Below, piece by piece: positions 36,070-48,126 of a DNA stretch of 64,000 nt. Every line of letters starts with the position of its first letter. Position 1 is the stretch's first letter. The notes beneath the pieces are model-generated. The model saw nothing but the letters and a program-made list of their open reading frames with translations. It searched no databases and was not told where the DNA came from. The DNA comes from Impatiens glandulifera (Eukaryota; Streptophyta; Magnoliopsida; Ericales; Balsaminaceae): positions 9,907,721 to 9,971,720 of the forward strand of contig NC_061869.1 in NCBI RefSeq assembly GCF_907164915.1, in the 5' to 3' direction. A program made the translations under genes and the position numbers.

Positions 36070-36293
36070 TTCGATCGATCGAAAAAAAAGTCGATAAAAA
36101 TGAAAGAAAAGAATCGCTGGTGGGTTTAGGGGAAATGAAACGAAAGAGAAAGAGAGAGAAAGAGAAAGAGGGTTTTAGTTTTGGGGGAAAATGAAATATT
36201 TCAATATATTTTATTTTTTCTGTCTTTCTTTCCTACCCACGTGGCAAGACCACGTAGGATTCGTGATCTTACTTTCGCTAATATTTCGTTGAG

Positions 36294-36578
36294 TTTATCC
36301 TTCCTCATAAAAAGAATAGGTAAGAAATAATATAATATATAGAGAGAGAGTCACGTCACGGAAATAATATAATATATATAGAGAGAGTCACGGTTTGATA
36401 TATATATATATATAATGCCTTTAATGTTATTATATAATTGTGGAATTTTTTTGGAAGTTAGGAATTTTCATAATACATAAACTACATAAAAACAGGTACA
36501 TACATTACACTAAATAGTATTATTTAAAATATCAAATATCTGATTTTTTACTCTCTTATAGTTATATAAATTAAAGTA
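36294..36578. other. Spacer between foldback element and LINE
   Basis: A/T-rich, with a short direct repeat ('ataatataatatata' + 'gagagagtcacg' at 36325-36355 and 36363-36395). No gene. Confidence 0.5.
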
Positions 36579-36818
36579 TTGAAATGGACTTTTTTTTTTT
36601 TTTTGGGGGGGGGGAAAACGACTTAGCGTCATTTCATTAAAAATTCCCAAAAACGGGAAAAAACCACGAGTTTAAGAGATCATTCTAGACAGGCCTAGAA
36701 TGATTTTGAAGTCGTAACATTCTGAATAAAAGCTAAAAACGTAAATGAATTATCTGTTTACAATGCTTTCAATTCTAGTGAGTTTAAAAAACGGTAAATT
36801 CCAGTTCCTGCAGATATT

Positions 36819-39800
36819 TCAGTTCTGCTCCGTGCTTGGAATTCCTCTCCACGTTCCCGCGAGGGCGCTGCAATCCGATACAATATTTTTCCATAACTCG
36901 TCAATGCTCCTGTGGGTTCTATCATATACCCTTGCATTCCGTTCTTGCCAAATGTTATACACCACTGCTCCAAAGCCGCACTTGAACACGCTTGTTGCAA
37001 ATCTATTTCCCTTGGCTTTGAGTAGTGCCGCTTCTTTGATTTCATTCCATTCGCTCGGGAAACTGATCAACTCCAGGCTTTTATAGAATCTGTCACAAAG
37101 CTCCGAAGCAATACAACAGCTCCCGAATAGGTGATCTATGGTTTCTTCATTTCCAATGCATAGAAGATAGCTCGCGTCCGGGATGCTCATATACTTACTG
37201 ATACGATCACGTGTGTTGAGTCTTTCCCAGAAGGCGAGCCATAGGATGAACTGGTGTCGAGGGATAATCTTCGTTGACCATACAAGAGGAGCCCATTCTA
37301 CTTTCTGCGCTTTTTCCCGGATTACCTCCCATATTTTCTTCAATACCAGCTTCCCATTGTCCCCAGCTTTCCATTCATGAATATCCGGTCTGTCGTGTAG
37401 TTGTATGTTACTTATATGATCAAGTATCCTCTTTCCTTCTAGAATTCTTCTCAAGAGCAAGTTTCAATTCCCGTATTTGATGTCTCTGATTTTCGCTTTT
37501 GCGTAGTCCTTTCTGATACGAGTATTTTGAAACTGCTCCTTGTCGATGATGGGCTGGTTTTCAAACCAAGGGTCGTGCCAGAATAGAGTGCCTTTCTCGT
37601 CCCCTAGTCGGATGTCATAAAGATCTGCAATATCGCTTCTTAGTTTAAGAATCTTTTTTAGAGACCAGCTCATACCTTCGTGAATTTTGCAGGTCCAGAT
37701 GCTGGTTTCGTGTTTCATAAATCTCGTATGCACTCATTTGATCCATAGTGACTCCTGATTGCGCTCCAAAGCCCACAGATGCTTGAAGGTTAGAGCCTTG
37801 TTCCACTCGATACAGTTCTTCAAGTCGATGCCTCCCTCGTCCTTCGGTTTGCATAGAGCGGTCCATTTGACTTTCTTTCCTCCTCTTCCACTATTACCCC
37901 AAATAAAGTTTCTCATCAGTGTGTCGAGTTCCTTCATTACCTTCTTCGGAATGACCATTTGCTGCGCCCAATAGCCAACTATGCCCATAACCACGGTTTT
38001 GATAAGTTCTATCCTCCCTGCATAAGAAAGTTTTTTCGCTGCCCAGCCAGATATCGTGTTTTTTACCTTTTCAATCAGCGGCTTGCAGTGTGAGATCTCG
38101 ATCTGCTTTGCAGTTAACGGAATTCCTAAGTACCTTATGGGAAATCTGCCTTCCTTGATGCCCATGATGTTGAAGATGTCCTGTTTTGTTTCGTCCTTCA
38201 CGCCTCCATAAAATGCCACACTTTTGCTTTCATTAATAGTTAAACCTGTTACCTCAGAAAAGAACGTTAGTGCAGCCCTAATAGTTTTAATGGAATCAAC
38301 GTCCGCGTGCGCTAGAATGAACAAATCGTCAGCAAAGCATAAATGTGTTACCTCCTCTACCTCACAGAATGGGTGAAAGATGTATGGACGATTCTTTCGG
38401 AACATCGCGAAGATGCTCTCAAAGATCGCCATGATAGCTACGAAAAGGTAAGAAGAGAGGGGGTCCCCTTGCCTTACCCCGTTTTCACCATTGAAATAGC
38501 CTCTGTGGACTCCATTAACGCTAACAACAAAGTAGGATGATGAAACGCATTGCATAATCCAATCGATAAAAATCATAGGAAAAGCAGAAACAACCAGAAA
38601 GTCTCGAATGGCTTCCCATCTAACAGAGTCAAAAGCTTTCTTGATATCTATTTTGAAAGCCACTCTCGGGGATATTTTCTTTTTCCCGTAGCCTTTTAAT
38701 AGGCTCTGCATGAGAAGAATATTATGAGAGATTGTCCTACCGGGGATGAATGCAGATTGATTAAGATTTGTTATTTTTTCTATAACATTTTTAAAACGTT
38801 TAGAAATGATTTTGGAAATTATTTTATAAATCACATTGCAGCAGGAAATTGGTCTGAAATCTTGTACTTTCTCAGGTACCGTAGTTTTGGGGATCAAGGT
38901 TAGGACCGCTGTATTCCATTGCTTTAACATCTTCCTGTTTTTGAAAAACTCCAGAACCCCATCAGTAACATCTTTACCCACAACCGACCAATTATCTTTG
39001 AAGAACTGTGCATTAAACCCATCAGGACCCGGACTTTTATTCCCATCAATACTAAACAGAGCTTCTTTAACCTCAACCTTCGTGACCACCCTTATCAACT
39101 CGCGACTATCTTCTGCAGAGATTTTCCTATCAATAATTTGATACAAGATATTCAGGTGACTTTGATGCTGTTTTCTTGTACCCATAAGCTGCTTATAGAA
39201 ATCAATAGCCAGATCTTGGACACCCTTTTGACCCTGAACATATTCACCATCATCATTCTTCAGCCTGTACACATTGTTTCTCATGTTTCTAGCCTTGCAT
39301 TTTCTGTAGAAGAAAGCTGTGTTTTTGTCACCCAACGAAAGCCAGCTCTGTCTTGATTTCTTTCTAACAAAATTCTCTTCAAGTATACTCAGTTTCCTGA
39401 AGTTTTCAAGCGCATATCTTTCTGTTTCATTGAGTTGTTCATCACTATCATCCCTTAATAACTTTTTCTGAACCTCTTCCAGTTCTTCTCTAGCAGCCAG
39501 AACTCTATTGGAGATATTACTGAACTTCTTCTTGTCAAAGCTTTGAAGATGATTCTTCAGGAGCTTAAGCTTCTCAGAAACCCTGTACATGTTGGAACCT
39601 CTGACATTTGTTGATCATACACTTTCGAGGATACCCTTGAATTTATCGTTATCCATCCAAAAATTGAAAAATTTAAAGGGCCTTTTGAACCTTTCTTCCT
39701 TTTCCCAAAACAATTTAATCGGGCAGTGATCAGATATACCCAGATTCAAAACATGAAGTTGACTTCTCGGAAATTGGTTAATCCAGTTCTCATTTACCAG

Positions 39801-40400
39801 ACATTTGTCAATTCTACTTTTTCTAATTTGTTCATTCCCTCTCGTAGAAGACCAAGTGAAGAAGTTCCCAGAATTGGTAGGCTCGATACAACCCATATCT
39901 CTGATGCAGTCATTAAATTCAATCATATCCCGAGTAATTTCAGATTCTGGGCTACGATCAGATTCGTTTCTAGTTACGTTGTAATCACCGAGGACAGCCC
40001 AAGATTTATCAATACCGATCCAGTTTCTAAGACAATTCCAGAGGAGTCTTCTTTCCGTGCTTGAGTTGCTACCATAGATAATAGCAAGATTAAACACGAT
40101 TCTTGTGATTCTGTCTTTGACCTCCACCAGGATTGCTTGATCATTCGAAAAAAGAGTCATCACCTCAGCAACTTTGTTATCCCAAATAACCCAGATTCTG
40201 CCCGTTTTGTCATTTGAGTTATGAATGATTTCCCAGCTACTATCAATACACAGTTTGCTAACCTTCTCAACGTTCCGACTTTTGACATTTGTCTCAAGAA
40301 TACCCATAATAGTGATCTTCTGATTCTCAATGATCCTCCTGATTTCTTTACATTTTAGAGGGTCATTGAGTCCCCTTATGTTCCATGTCACTATATTCAT
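36819..40400 (-). pseudogene. LINE ORF2: endonuclease / reverse transcriptase with three stop codons
   Basis: 1194 codons in one continuous frame with stops only at 39617-39615, 37736-37734 and 37466-37464. The N-terminal part is an APE-type endonuclease (WNIRGL, ILETNV, VLGDYNV, SDHCPIKL). The middle is a non-LTR reverse transcriptase (KSPGPDGF, the QGDPLSSYLF block, FADDLFIL as the catalytic aspartates), and the C-terminal part is a zf-RVT domain (LWLAFWERL...LCIGNEETIDHLF). Each stop is TGA at a place where the family has Trp: after ILESV, after LWIK and after YGN. No frameshift is seen. It would nick the target and copy the RNA, but it cannot do so from this copy. ORF1 ends 57 nt upstream, in the same frame, with a double TGA. 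Confidence 0.9.
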
Positions 40401-40454
40401 GAATGAATATAAGTGTTGGGTTCCTGACTTTCCAGACTGTCCTGGACCTCTTCA

Positions 40455-43400
40455 TCAGAAATCATAAGCATCACTTGCCTCACTATCCTCAATGGCTACA
40501 GTTTGATTACATGGAATACTATTGCCATTGAGTGAGGGTTGCCTCATGTAGATCTCATCTTCTCCCGTGATAGATTTAGTAGCTTCTGGATTCAGGATCT
40601 TTCTGCTTTGTCTTCGATTTTCATCTTGTTCTACTTTAGTAGATCTTTTCTGACTTTGAACCTCTTCACTACTAGATTCATGTTTGTTATCGGTTTTTAT
40701 TCGCCCTACTTCAGAATTAAGGCTCACTGCCTTATTCAAGACCAAATTGTCTTCTTCTGCACTTGATCTTTTGATTTCACAAAAGCCAAGATTTCCCAGT
40801 CCATTTTCAAGAGCTTCTTTATTACTTATTCCAAGATTCTCCTGTTCATCATCTTGAAAGGTGGCTCTGAGCCCAAGGGTCAGGTCATTTCGAACTTTGA
40901 TGACATTGTTTTTTAGGTTCCTGCTTGCATTCTTAAAACTGTGAAGAGTAGACTCACGACCTATTGGAGTGCCTTCAGATCCAATTTTGCTTGTTTCATA
41001 TGGGCCAAGTATTCCCCGTCCCATAGATCTTTGAATTTCAGAAACTTTGGAACTAGGACATGTAGTTACATCAAGACCAGTTCTTTGATCAGTATTGGGA
41101 TCAGTGGAGTTAGGACCAACAATAGTATCATCCACAATAATAGGACTTGTGCCAGTATTAGGACCAATATAGCCGGGATCAGCAATGGTTGCACATTTTT
41201 CATCAGGACCTGTAGTAGCAAGTCCGGTAGCTTGAGTAGTTTCATGATCAACAAGTCCAAGACCAGACTTAATATGGTCAATATGGCTAGGAACAGTAGC
41301 TTTATGAGAAACTCTAGGACCGGTGTGTCTATGTCCAGCTTTATCAGGACCGATACCCTGACCAGGACTGACATTTTGAATAGGACCTATTCTTGAGAAA
41401 ACAGAATCCCTAGGACCGGTGCCCTGAACATGACCAATATGATCAACGTTAGTAGGGCCAGCTTGTACCCTTACCCACTTCATTCTTTTTCCTATCTTCT
41501 TCCTTACCCTTATCTGTTCTTGCTTTTGGTTGCCCATCTTATCATCCTTAGTGCGTTCATTGCTGTTAAGTTCAGACATGTTCACATTTCTCTCAACCTG
41601 AGCCTGGTTAGAGTCATTGATATCGCTTACTTGAGTGTTGTTATTGGCCTTCGATTTTATATTATTATTGACTGGACATTTATTCGTAGCGTGTGTGAAA
41701 GTGCTACACCATATACATCGATTTGGTTTCCATTCGTATTGTACTCCAATGTTAAATAAATTTCTCAGTCTATCTTTAAGTTCAAGCTTGATTGGAAGAG
41801 AGCTACTTGGATGGATTTCGACACTAACTCTGGCCACAGATGCACGCTCATAACCTTCCATTGCTGGGTCAAACATAAGTGGTTTGCCTATAATGCTTGA
41901 AATATAGGCCAGGCCCATCGGGTTGCACATGTGTGGTGGAACATTCTTGAGATTTACCCAGATTTGTTTAAGTTCAGGCAGTCTATGATTAATATTAAGT
42001 TCCTCGCTCCACTTGTACAACTTGAATCTTTTTCCCCTGATAAAAGTATATTCGCTCTCTATGATCGACTTTATTTCGCTTCCATTCCTGAAGGATAGAA
42101 AGTAGAATCCGTGATCATTGATTGTGATCCTCTCTAGACCAAAGGATTCCCACTGACCCATCAACGTTCTTTTAACCTCAGCAAATGGTGCTTTCATGTT
42201 GCCCATAAAATGACCAACTATGACAAACTCCCATGCCTTGACACATTTTTCTTCAATTTCGGGTGGGAGCTCAAATCGGTGAGGATGATCAAGTGTAATT
42301 ACCTTTGGGAATAAGGTGTCTATCTGGAATTTTCCCTTTTCTGGATCGCTCATGGCATTTCCATTCCACACCTTTCCTTCTTGCCAAGTTTTATTTGGGT
42401 TGCTCATGATAGTGTACACCTTTGTTTTATTACATTTCGAAATTTCCTTCATGGCGTCAACCGTCCACTTGATCACTTCATCATATTGGTTTTTGTTGAA
42501 GAGATTCCAATTCTTTAGATAGTGAGTTTTGAACTGAGCATTCAACTGATCATTTCTTTCTTGGGGCATCGTAATCTCTTGTTTATTAATTTGGAAAAAT
42601 AGCTTCTTCATCTGGTTTCTCAGTCCTGCCAAATTTGCTATTTCGTTTTTCCTCATTGACCACGTTGGACCAGCAGTAAGATCCTTGTTATCAGCCTGAT
42701 TATTTTCTTTGCCAGGAATTGCAGTAGTAGGAGGAGCTGAGGAGGTGACTATTTCAGGGATGCTATCTTTCCTGACTTGTTTGTTCTTTTCGGCCCATCT
42801 AACCCTTATATTTCCCACAAAACCGTTGCCTTCAATTGTTCCGATCTTCTTTAGAATATCCCCTTTAGTGCTCTTCTCTTGTGTATCAGTTTTCCTCTTT
42901 TGAATACTATCAATTGGCATTTCAGGATCCAGATTAACAAGTGGAGAAAACGCACCCAAGTTCAATATCTCAGGGTTAGTCTCGGGTGTCACAGTTTCCT
43001 TGGGATTTACTTCAGCATTCTTCTTAGAACTTGAGTTATTTGCCTTCATGTTTTTCCTTTCTTTGATTTTCGATTCATTCTTACCCTTCTTAGCTGTTTT
43101 AGAATTATTCGATCTAGTTTCTTGATCGATCTTTTCAATTTCAGCACTTGTTTTGGAAGAATTATGCCTCTTTGCTTTTGGTTTGATCTTTGTTGCCGAT
43201 ATCTTCTTCATGGATTTATGATATTCGAGGTCGCATATTATTGTTTCATCATAGTCAGTGCTATCGTCTGATTCCAAATCAACATCTATGCTTTGGTTCT
43301 TTTGATTCGACCGGTGGCTCATAGCTTTGTTAGTAGATTTATTATCTTGGCGATTAGGACCGGTAGAAGGTGGATATGTGATGTCAGGACCGGCATTTAA

Positions 43401-45308
43401 AGAGATAGGACCGGCATTAGAAGAGTTAGGACTGACATTAGAAGATCTAGGACTGGCATTAGAAGAGCTAGGACCAGCATTTGAAGAGCTATGACCGACG
43501 TTTGAAGAGCTAGGACCGGCATTTGAAGAGATATGATCAATGCCATGAGTAGTTTTAGTGTATCCAGGACCGGCGTGTTCAGGATCAATGACTTGAATAT
43601 TCATGTTATCCACCCTTGTTAGACCCAACTTTTTTGCAACCAAATTATCTTTTTCAGACTCAGCCAAGCGAAAACCGTTGGCTAACCCCATATTAGACCC
43701 GGCCAAGCGAAAACCGTTGGCTAACCCCTCATCAGACCCGGCCAAGCGATAACCGTTGGCTAATTCTTCTAGTTTCATACATTCTTCACCTCTTATACCC
43801 TGACTTAAATTCTGACCCAACTTATTTGTAGCTTCCATGAGATCCATACCCAGACCCAGATTGTCATTCATGATGTCATCAATCAACGAATCAATATAAT
43901 TTCCAGTCAAGCTTTCACCATTGGCTATACCAATCAAGTTCAGTTCATCATCCTTTATATCTGTATTATTAGGCTTTTCTAATTTAGCTGAATTTATTTC
44001 CATTAATAGCTCTAACTCAGATCCAATTTTTTCAGTGTTTCCAGATTCTGTTAGACTATGTCCTTTAATAGTTTCAGCTAGATGTGCAGGCTGTTTAGAA
44101 GATCCTGCAATTTTAGCCTCAGTTTCAAAATTCTGGGCGCATTTAGTGTCTTCTGTCCAACCTTTTTCAAGCCTAGTACATAGTCTGGATATCTGACTTT
44201 CCATTTGATCCTTAGCAGGACAGGTAGACTTAGCATTCTAATCATTAATGGAACCCGAGACTTTTAGATTTGCAAGATTTCTCATTGTAGAACAAGACTC
44301 TGAAATTATATCCTTCTTTGGACCTAATGGACTCTGAGCAGCTGATATCTCCAACCCTGTAGAGGCAATTTTAAAATGATCTATTTTGCCCAGTTTAGCA
44401 TCCTCTTTAGTAGGACCGGTAAAATTTGTTTTCTGATCTTTCTCTGCACCTGAATTACCCAAACTGTCATGTTTTCCTGCTTCTGAAACTGACCCCGACC
44501 TTGTAATATTCTTTGAACCTATTAATTCTCGATCAACAGTCTTATTCATACTTACCTCAATAGGAACACCAGTACCAACTTCAGTAAGATCATTTAAAAC
44601 AGACATAAATCTCAGCATAATGTTTTCACCCGATTCAGAAACAGACCCCAATTTTGAGTTTTTAATAGGACCCAATAAACCTGTACAATTTATGTCATTT
44701 TCCTGCATTATCTTAGAGCCTTTTTGACAGATTATCTCCAACATTGGGACTGAATTTTCAGCACAAGCGACCCGATTATCATCAATTTTAACAAGACAAG
44801 ATTTCAAATCCAATTTCCCAACAGAATGACCGGTCAGGTCTAGGGTACCAACCAGAGACTCTAACGGTCCATTCTGTGCAGCAAGTCCAGTAACAACAGA
44901 ATTTTCTGGAATTAAAGTCCTATCATTTCTATATGCAGTACTGTCTTTTCCTATCAATTCAATCCTATCATTTCTATTATGAACATGCATATTGTTACAG
45001 TATGAATCCCCAATAGAACTATTCTCATGTAATTCATCAGCATGTGGAAAAGAACTCATACCCGATGATGTATTTGGCATAGAATCAATAGGCGCATCTT
45101 CTCCGTTGTTTAGGACTTCATCCATGATTTCTGGCTTCTGCTTCCTGGGATTGTTAAGAGATTTGCGAGTTCGTCTATCAGACCTAGCCTTGTTGCTTGT
45201 CGACGGCCCCTTCAGCACCTTCTTAGGATCATCAGGGCGGACTTGAAGGACGCCCCTTGCCCGAGTAACTACACTGGACGGGCGCGTACCAGTCATTGGA
45301 AAGATCAA
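40455..45308 (-). pseudogene. LINE ORF1: very long gag-like protein with DUF4283 and CCHC knuckle, one stop
   Basis: 1617 residue positions in one frame with a single TAG at 44240-44238. The N-terminal third is low-complexity and repetitive. The region after the stop holds LANGYRLAG/LANGFRLAG repeats and SSNAGPSS repeats (near 43380-43760). The conserved core is a DUF4283 RNA-binding region (about bases 42300-41850; AWEFVIVGHFMGN, WVNLKNVPPHMCN) followed by a zinc knuckle (CIWCSTFTHATNKCP). A second Gly-Pro-rich repeat region follows. The product would coat the LINE RNA. It is several times longer than usual for plant L1 ORF1. Without the stop it would be open throughout; a start after the stop (44204) would still give 1249 residues including the core. 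Confidence 0.85.
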
Positions 45309-46109
45309 GCGCAGACTGCCTAATCTTCAAAGGAGCCACAGAGGTTGGAATTCTGCAGCAAAGGGTGGGCGCAAACAGCACGATTGGAAACCAATCGCAC
45401 CGGAACAGGGGCTTGAAAATAATTGCTCAAACAAGAAAGGGTTTAAGCAATTTTGGAACAGTCTGTAGCTACGAAAGCTTCCTCCAGACCGAACACTTGA
45501 TTCAAACGGCGATAAAGAAGTTCAATGGAGACCTGTGGTTTGATGTCCCGACCGAGGTCCGAACTAACCTGTAAACGAAAAGTGAGAAGAGGAGGGCGAC
45601 CGACGCCTATTTGACGTCAAGTCTCTGCAGAAGGGGGTTTGACGAAATGTTCCGGTAAACGGTAAGAGAAGATGACCGCGACCGTTCCTTGCACAACAGA
45701 ACACGTTCCAGAGGGCGCACGACAACCGATCGAAGGTGCTGGAGGATGGCGGCTGACTTCCAATGTAGAAGCGCGGTTGCGGCAAGAATCCGTGTCGTTT
45801 GTGTTGTTCGTGCCGATCGTGCCGAACGTGCCGATCGTGCCGATTGTGCCGATCGTGCCGAAAACGACCTAAATATCCGATCTAGAAACTATAATCGTGA
45901 TTTCTCCCAATTCCTCCGTTCAAATTGAAATTCATTCGGTCAGATTGTAGGGGGGAAAGAGACACCTACTGGAGAAATTTGAGATCATTCCGACGTCAAA
46001 AGCTCCGGCGGCGTTGATGTGCCGGTCGTGCCCGATGTGAGAAAAAAATCTCCAGAGAATATTTTTCTCTCTAAGTGCGTTTAATCCATATCTATCTGAT
46101 TAAGCAACT
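45309..46109 (-). promoter_or_regulatory. LINE 5' UTR / internal promoter region
   Basis: Non-coding in the sense direction and clearly richer in G+C than the flanks. On the plus strand it contains about seven copies of a CGTGCCGAT-type 9-10-bp repeat at 45803-45862. Its first bases abut the target duplication. L1 elements carry an internal promoter here; the repeat could be part of it. Confidence 0.55.
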
Positions 46110-46122
46110 TTGAAATGGACTT

Positions 46123-46502
46123 AAATGTTTGTGGCATCTACTATATTTTTAGATGCACTCTAGTCTAACATTCGATTTTGATTTCTCATCTCACTCGAGA
46201 GAAATGTGAGTTATGGAGCGCGTCTATCGAGTAACGAAAACATCTTTATAGAGTGGGTCGATTTTTAACGTTACATTTTTTAAATCTAATTCATCACTCA
46301 TTTATAAACTTACATGTCAATATGTCCATCGAGAATTAGTTTAATAGACTCAACTTTTTTGTGCTCGGAGGTGAAACAACCCTAAAACCAAACCATGAAA
46401 AAACACATAAATCAGGATATACATAGTTTATTATTTTTCAATGTAAACTTCTTCATTGAAAGGATTATTAATTGAACATAAATTACAACTTCATCATCTT
46501 CT
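46123..46502. other. 3' flank of the BBE-like gene
   Basis: A/T-rich sequence between the LINE target duplication and the stop codon of the minus-strand oxidase gene. The part near 46440-46502 is probably its 3' UTR. No gene. Confidence 0.5.
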
Positions 46503-48077
46503 TTACAAAGTTGGAATACTCTGTTCATTCCTAAAAAGATTAGTAGGATCAACCGCCATCTTCACCTTCACCAATCGATCAAAATTCTTCTTCCCAAAAT
46601 ACTTATACCCATAAACTTTCCCTTCATTATAGCTGTTCTTCCCAAATGAATTAGTCCCAATATCAATATCCCTATAATTCAAAAACGAAGATCTAGGGTT
46701 GCTCGAAACATAAGGAGTCATGAATCTATACAATTCCCTCGTATTATTCACATTCATCTCTTCTATATCAACTCCTTCATCCTTCCAATTCGAAGAATAC
46801 TGAATCTTAAACAAATTCCCAGCCCGATGAGGAAATGGAGTCGCCCATTCCTTTATCTCATCCATCTTCCCACCATATGGATTGAAAGCCAAACCTATTT
46901 TCTCCAATTTCATCATCTTCTTCCAAAGCAATTCCAGTCCCGCCTTTGGAATCGGTTTTTGAACGTAATCCGATTTCCGTTTCAAGAAATCAATTGATTT
47001 CGGTATCCTATTCAGAAGTTGGTTGGGCAAATTGATATTCATTTCCATCCATTGAAGAACGGATTGGAGCCAACTCATTTCTATACAGTCTGATTTTTTC
47101 AAACCTAATTCCGGGAATTTTGATGTCATTAAGGTTACAAGATTCTCGGCGTTTCCTAAATATAAAGCGACGAATGATGCTTTAACCGTCGGTAATATTT
47201 TAGGGTTATTCGATACAACCGGTTGAAGGAGGAGTCGAATGAATAAATTATTATCGATTTTTGGAGCGATTAGTTGCCATTTGTAAACGACATCTGTGGC
47301 GTTCTGTTCAAGTGTTTTTTCAACGCGGAAATAAGTTACGACGGTCGGAACCGTCACTAAACTGAGCTTATAACCTAGTAAAACGCCGAAACTACCTCCG
47401 CCGCCGCCTCTAATCGCCCAAAATAGCTCTTCACCCATGGCTGCCCTGTCGAGAATACTTCCATTCGCGTTCACAATCTTTGCGTCCACCACATTGTCGA
47501 CCGACAACCCGTATTTCCTCAACATGTTTCCGTACCCTCCGCCGCTAATATGTCCTCCGACGCCCAACGTGGTACAAACCCCCGCCGGAAAACCCAGACC
47601 AGGGTTTTCTCCTATCTTGTAATACAATTCTCCCGTTGTCGCACCTACCTGAGCCCAGGCGGTTTTTGCGGTGGCGTTTACTGTTATCGATCTGAGATTG
47701 AACATATCAAGAACGATGAAGGGGATGCTGCCGCTGGAGACATACGATAGACCATCGTAGTCATGACCGCCGCTTCGGATCTTGAGCTGGATGTTTCCGA
47801 TTGTTTTCACGCAAACGACGGCGGCCTGGACTTCGGTTTCCGTTCGTGGGGTGACGATGATTGACGGCTTTGATGTCGTCGGACGTTCGTAACGTCGGTT
47901 TCTGACGTAATCATGGAGGATTTTTGTGAATGATGGATTCTGAGCGGAGAAGACGATGGATGAGGCATTGGGAAGTTTTTTGTTCGTTAAGCATTGAAGA
48001 AATGTATCGTGAAGGGAAGCTGATGAGAGAGAGAGTAGTGAGAGAATGAGGAAGAACAAGTAAGTTAATTTCTTCAT
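46503..48077 (-). CDS. Berberine-bridge-enzyme-like FAD-linked oxidase
   Basis: An intronless frame of 524 residues, the usual length and structure for this family. It has a signal peptide (residues 1-20, LTYLFFLILSLLSLSSA), then the PCMH-type FAD domain. His105 (RSGGHDYDG) and Cys168 (PAGVCTTLGVGG) sit 63 residues apart, as in enzymes with bicovalently bound FAD. GGHISGGGYG and the RGGGGGSFGV block follow. The C-terminal BBE domain ends with YKYFGKKNFDRLVKVK and VDPTNLFRNEQSIP. Such secreted proteins oxidise monolignols, oligosaccharides or alkaloid precursors; the substrate here cannot be told. All key residues seem present and there is no lesion. It stands alone, with no tandem paralogues in the window. 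Confidence 0.93.
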   Translation of the reverse strand: MKKLTYLFFLILSLLSLSSASLHDTFLQCLTNKKLPNASSIVFSAQNPSFTKILHDYVRNRRYERPTTSKPSIIVTPRTETEVQAAVVCVKTIGNIQLKIRSGGHDYDGLSYVSSGSIPFIVLDMFNLRSITVNATAKTAWAQVGATTGELYYKIGENPGLGFPAGVCTTLGVGGHISGGGYGNMLRKYGLSVDNVVDAKIVNANGSILDRAAMGEELFWAIRGGGGGSFGVLLGYKLSLVTVPTVVTYFRVEKTLEQNATDVVYKWQLIAPKIDNNLFIRLLLQPVVSNNPKILPTVKASFVALYLGNAENLVTLMTSKFPELGLKKSDCIEMSWLQSVLQWMEMNINLPNQLLNRIPKSIDFLKRKSDYVQKPIPKAGLELLWKKMMKLEKIGLAFNPYGGKMDEIKEWATPFPHRAGNLFKIQYSSNWKDEGVDIEEMNVNNTRELYRFMTPYVSSNPRSSFLNYRDIDIGTNSFGKNSYNEGKVYGYKYFGKKNFDRLVKVKMAVDPTNLFRNEQSIPTL

Positions 48078-48118
48078 GTTTTATTATAGATGACGATGAT
48101 GATGATGTGAAGAAGGTT

Positions 48119-48126
48119 TATTTATA
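48119..48126 (-). promoter_or_regulatory. Probable TATA box of the BBE-like gene
   Basis: TATAAATA on the minus strand about 45 bp before the ATG, implying a very short leader. Position and wording only. Confidence 0.5.

Larger units (their letters stand above)
33687..36293. mobile_element. 2.6-kb foldback element with long inverted arms
   Basis: The arms match in reverse complement over several hundred bases: outer CTCAACGAAAT...CGAAAG ends (33687 on and 36293 back), 'ttttcccccaaaactaaaac', pyrimidine-rich 'tctctctttctc', 'tcgatcgatcgaaatggtaag' (split in both arms near 34070-34090 and 36062-36082) and 'agggttgtaaaaaagag' (near 34250 and 35770). No convincing target duplication is seen. Each arm has an ATG directly at a GTAAG donor. 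The interior has no transposase I recognise. Long arms carrying leader sequence suggest a non-autonomous Mutator-like or other foldback transposon. Confidence 0.7.
36592..46109 (-). mobile_element. Full-length L1-type LINE retrotransposon
   Basis: About 9.5 kb, flanked by the 13-bp direct repeat TTGAAATGGACTT (36579-36591 and 46110-46122). Read on the minus strand it has an ~800-bp GC-richer 5' UTR, ORF1 (45308-40455), ORF2 (40400-36819), a ~210-bp 3' UTR ending in about ten C, then a poly(A) tail (T run at 36592-36604). The perfect target duplication and full 5' end indicate a fairly recent, complete insertion. It is longer than common plant L1 elements because ORF1 is unusually large. Confidence 0.93.

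Noticed and set aside
41066..41374. Leu/Val/Ile-rich minus-strand frame
   Set aside because: Alternative frame of the GP-rich repeat region of LINE ORF1.
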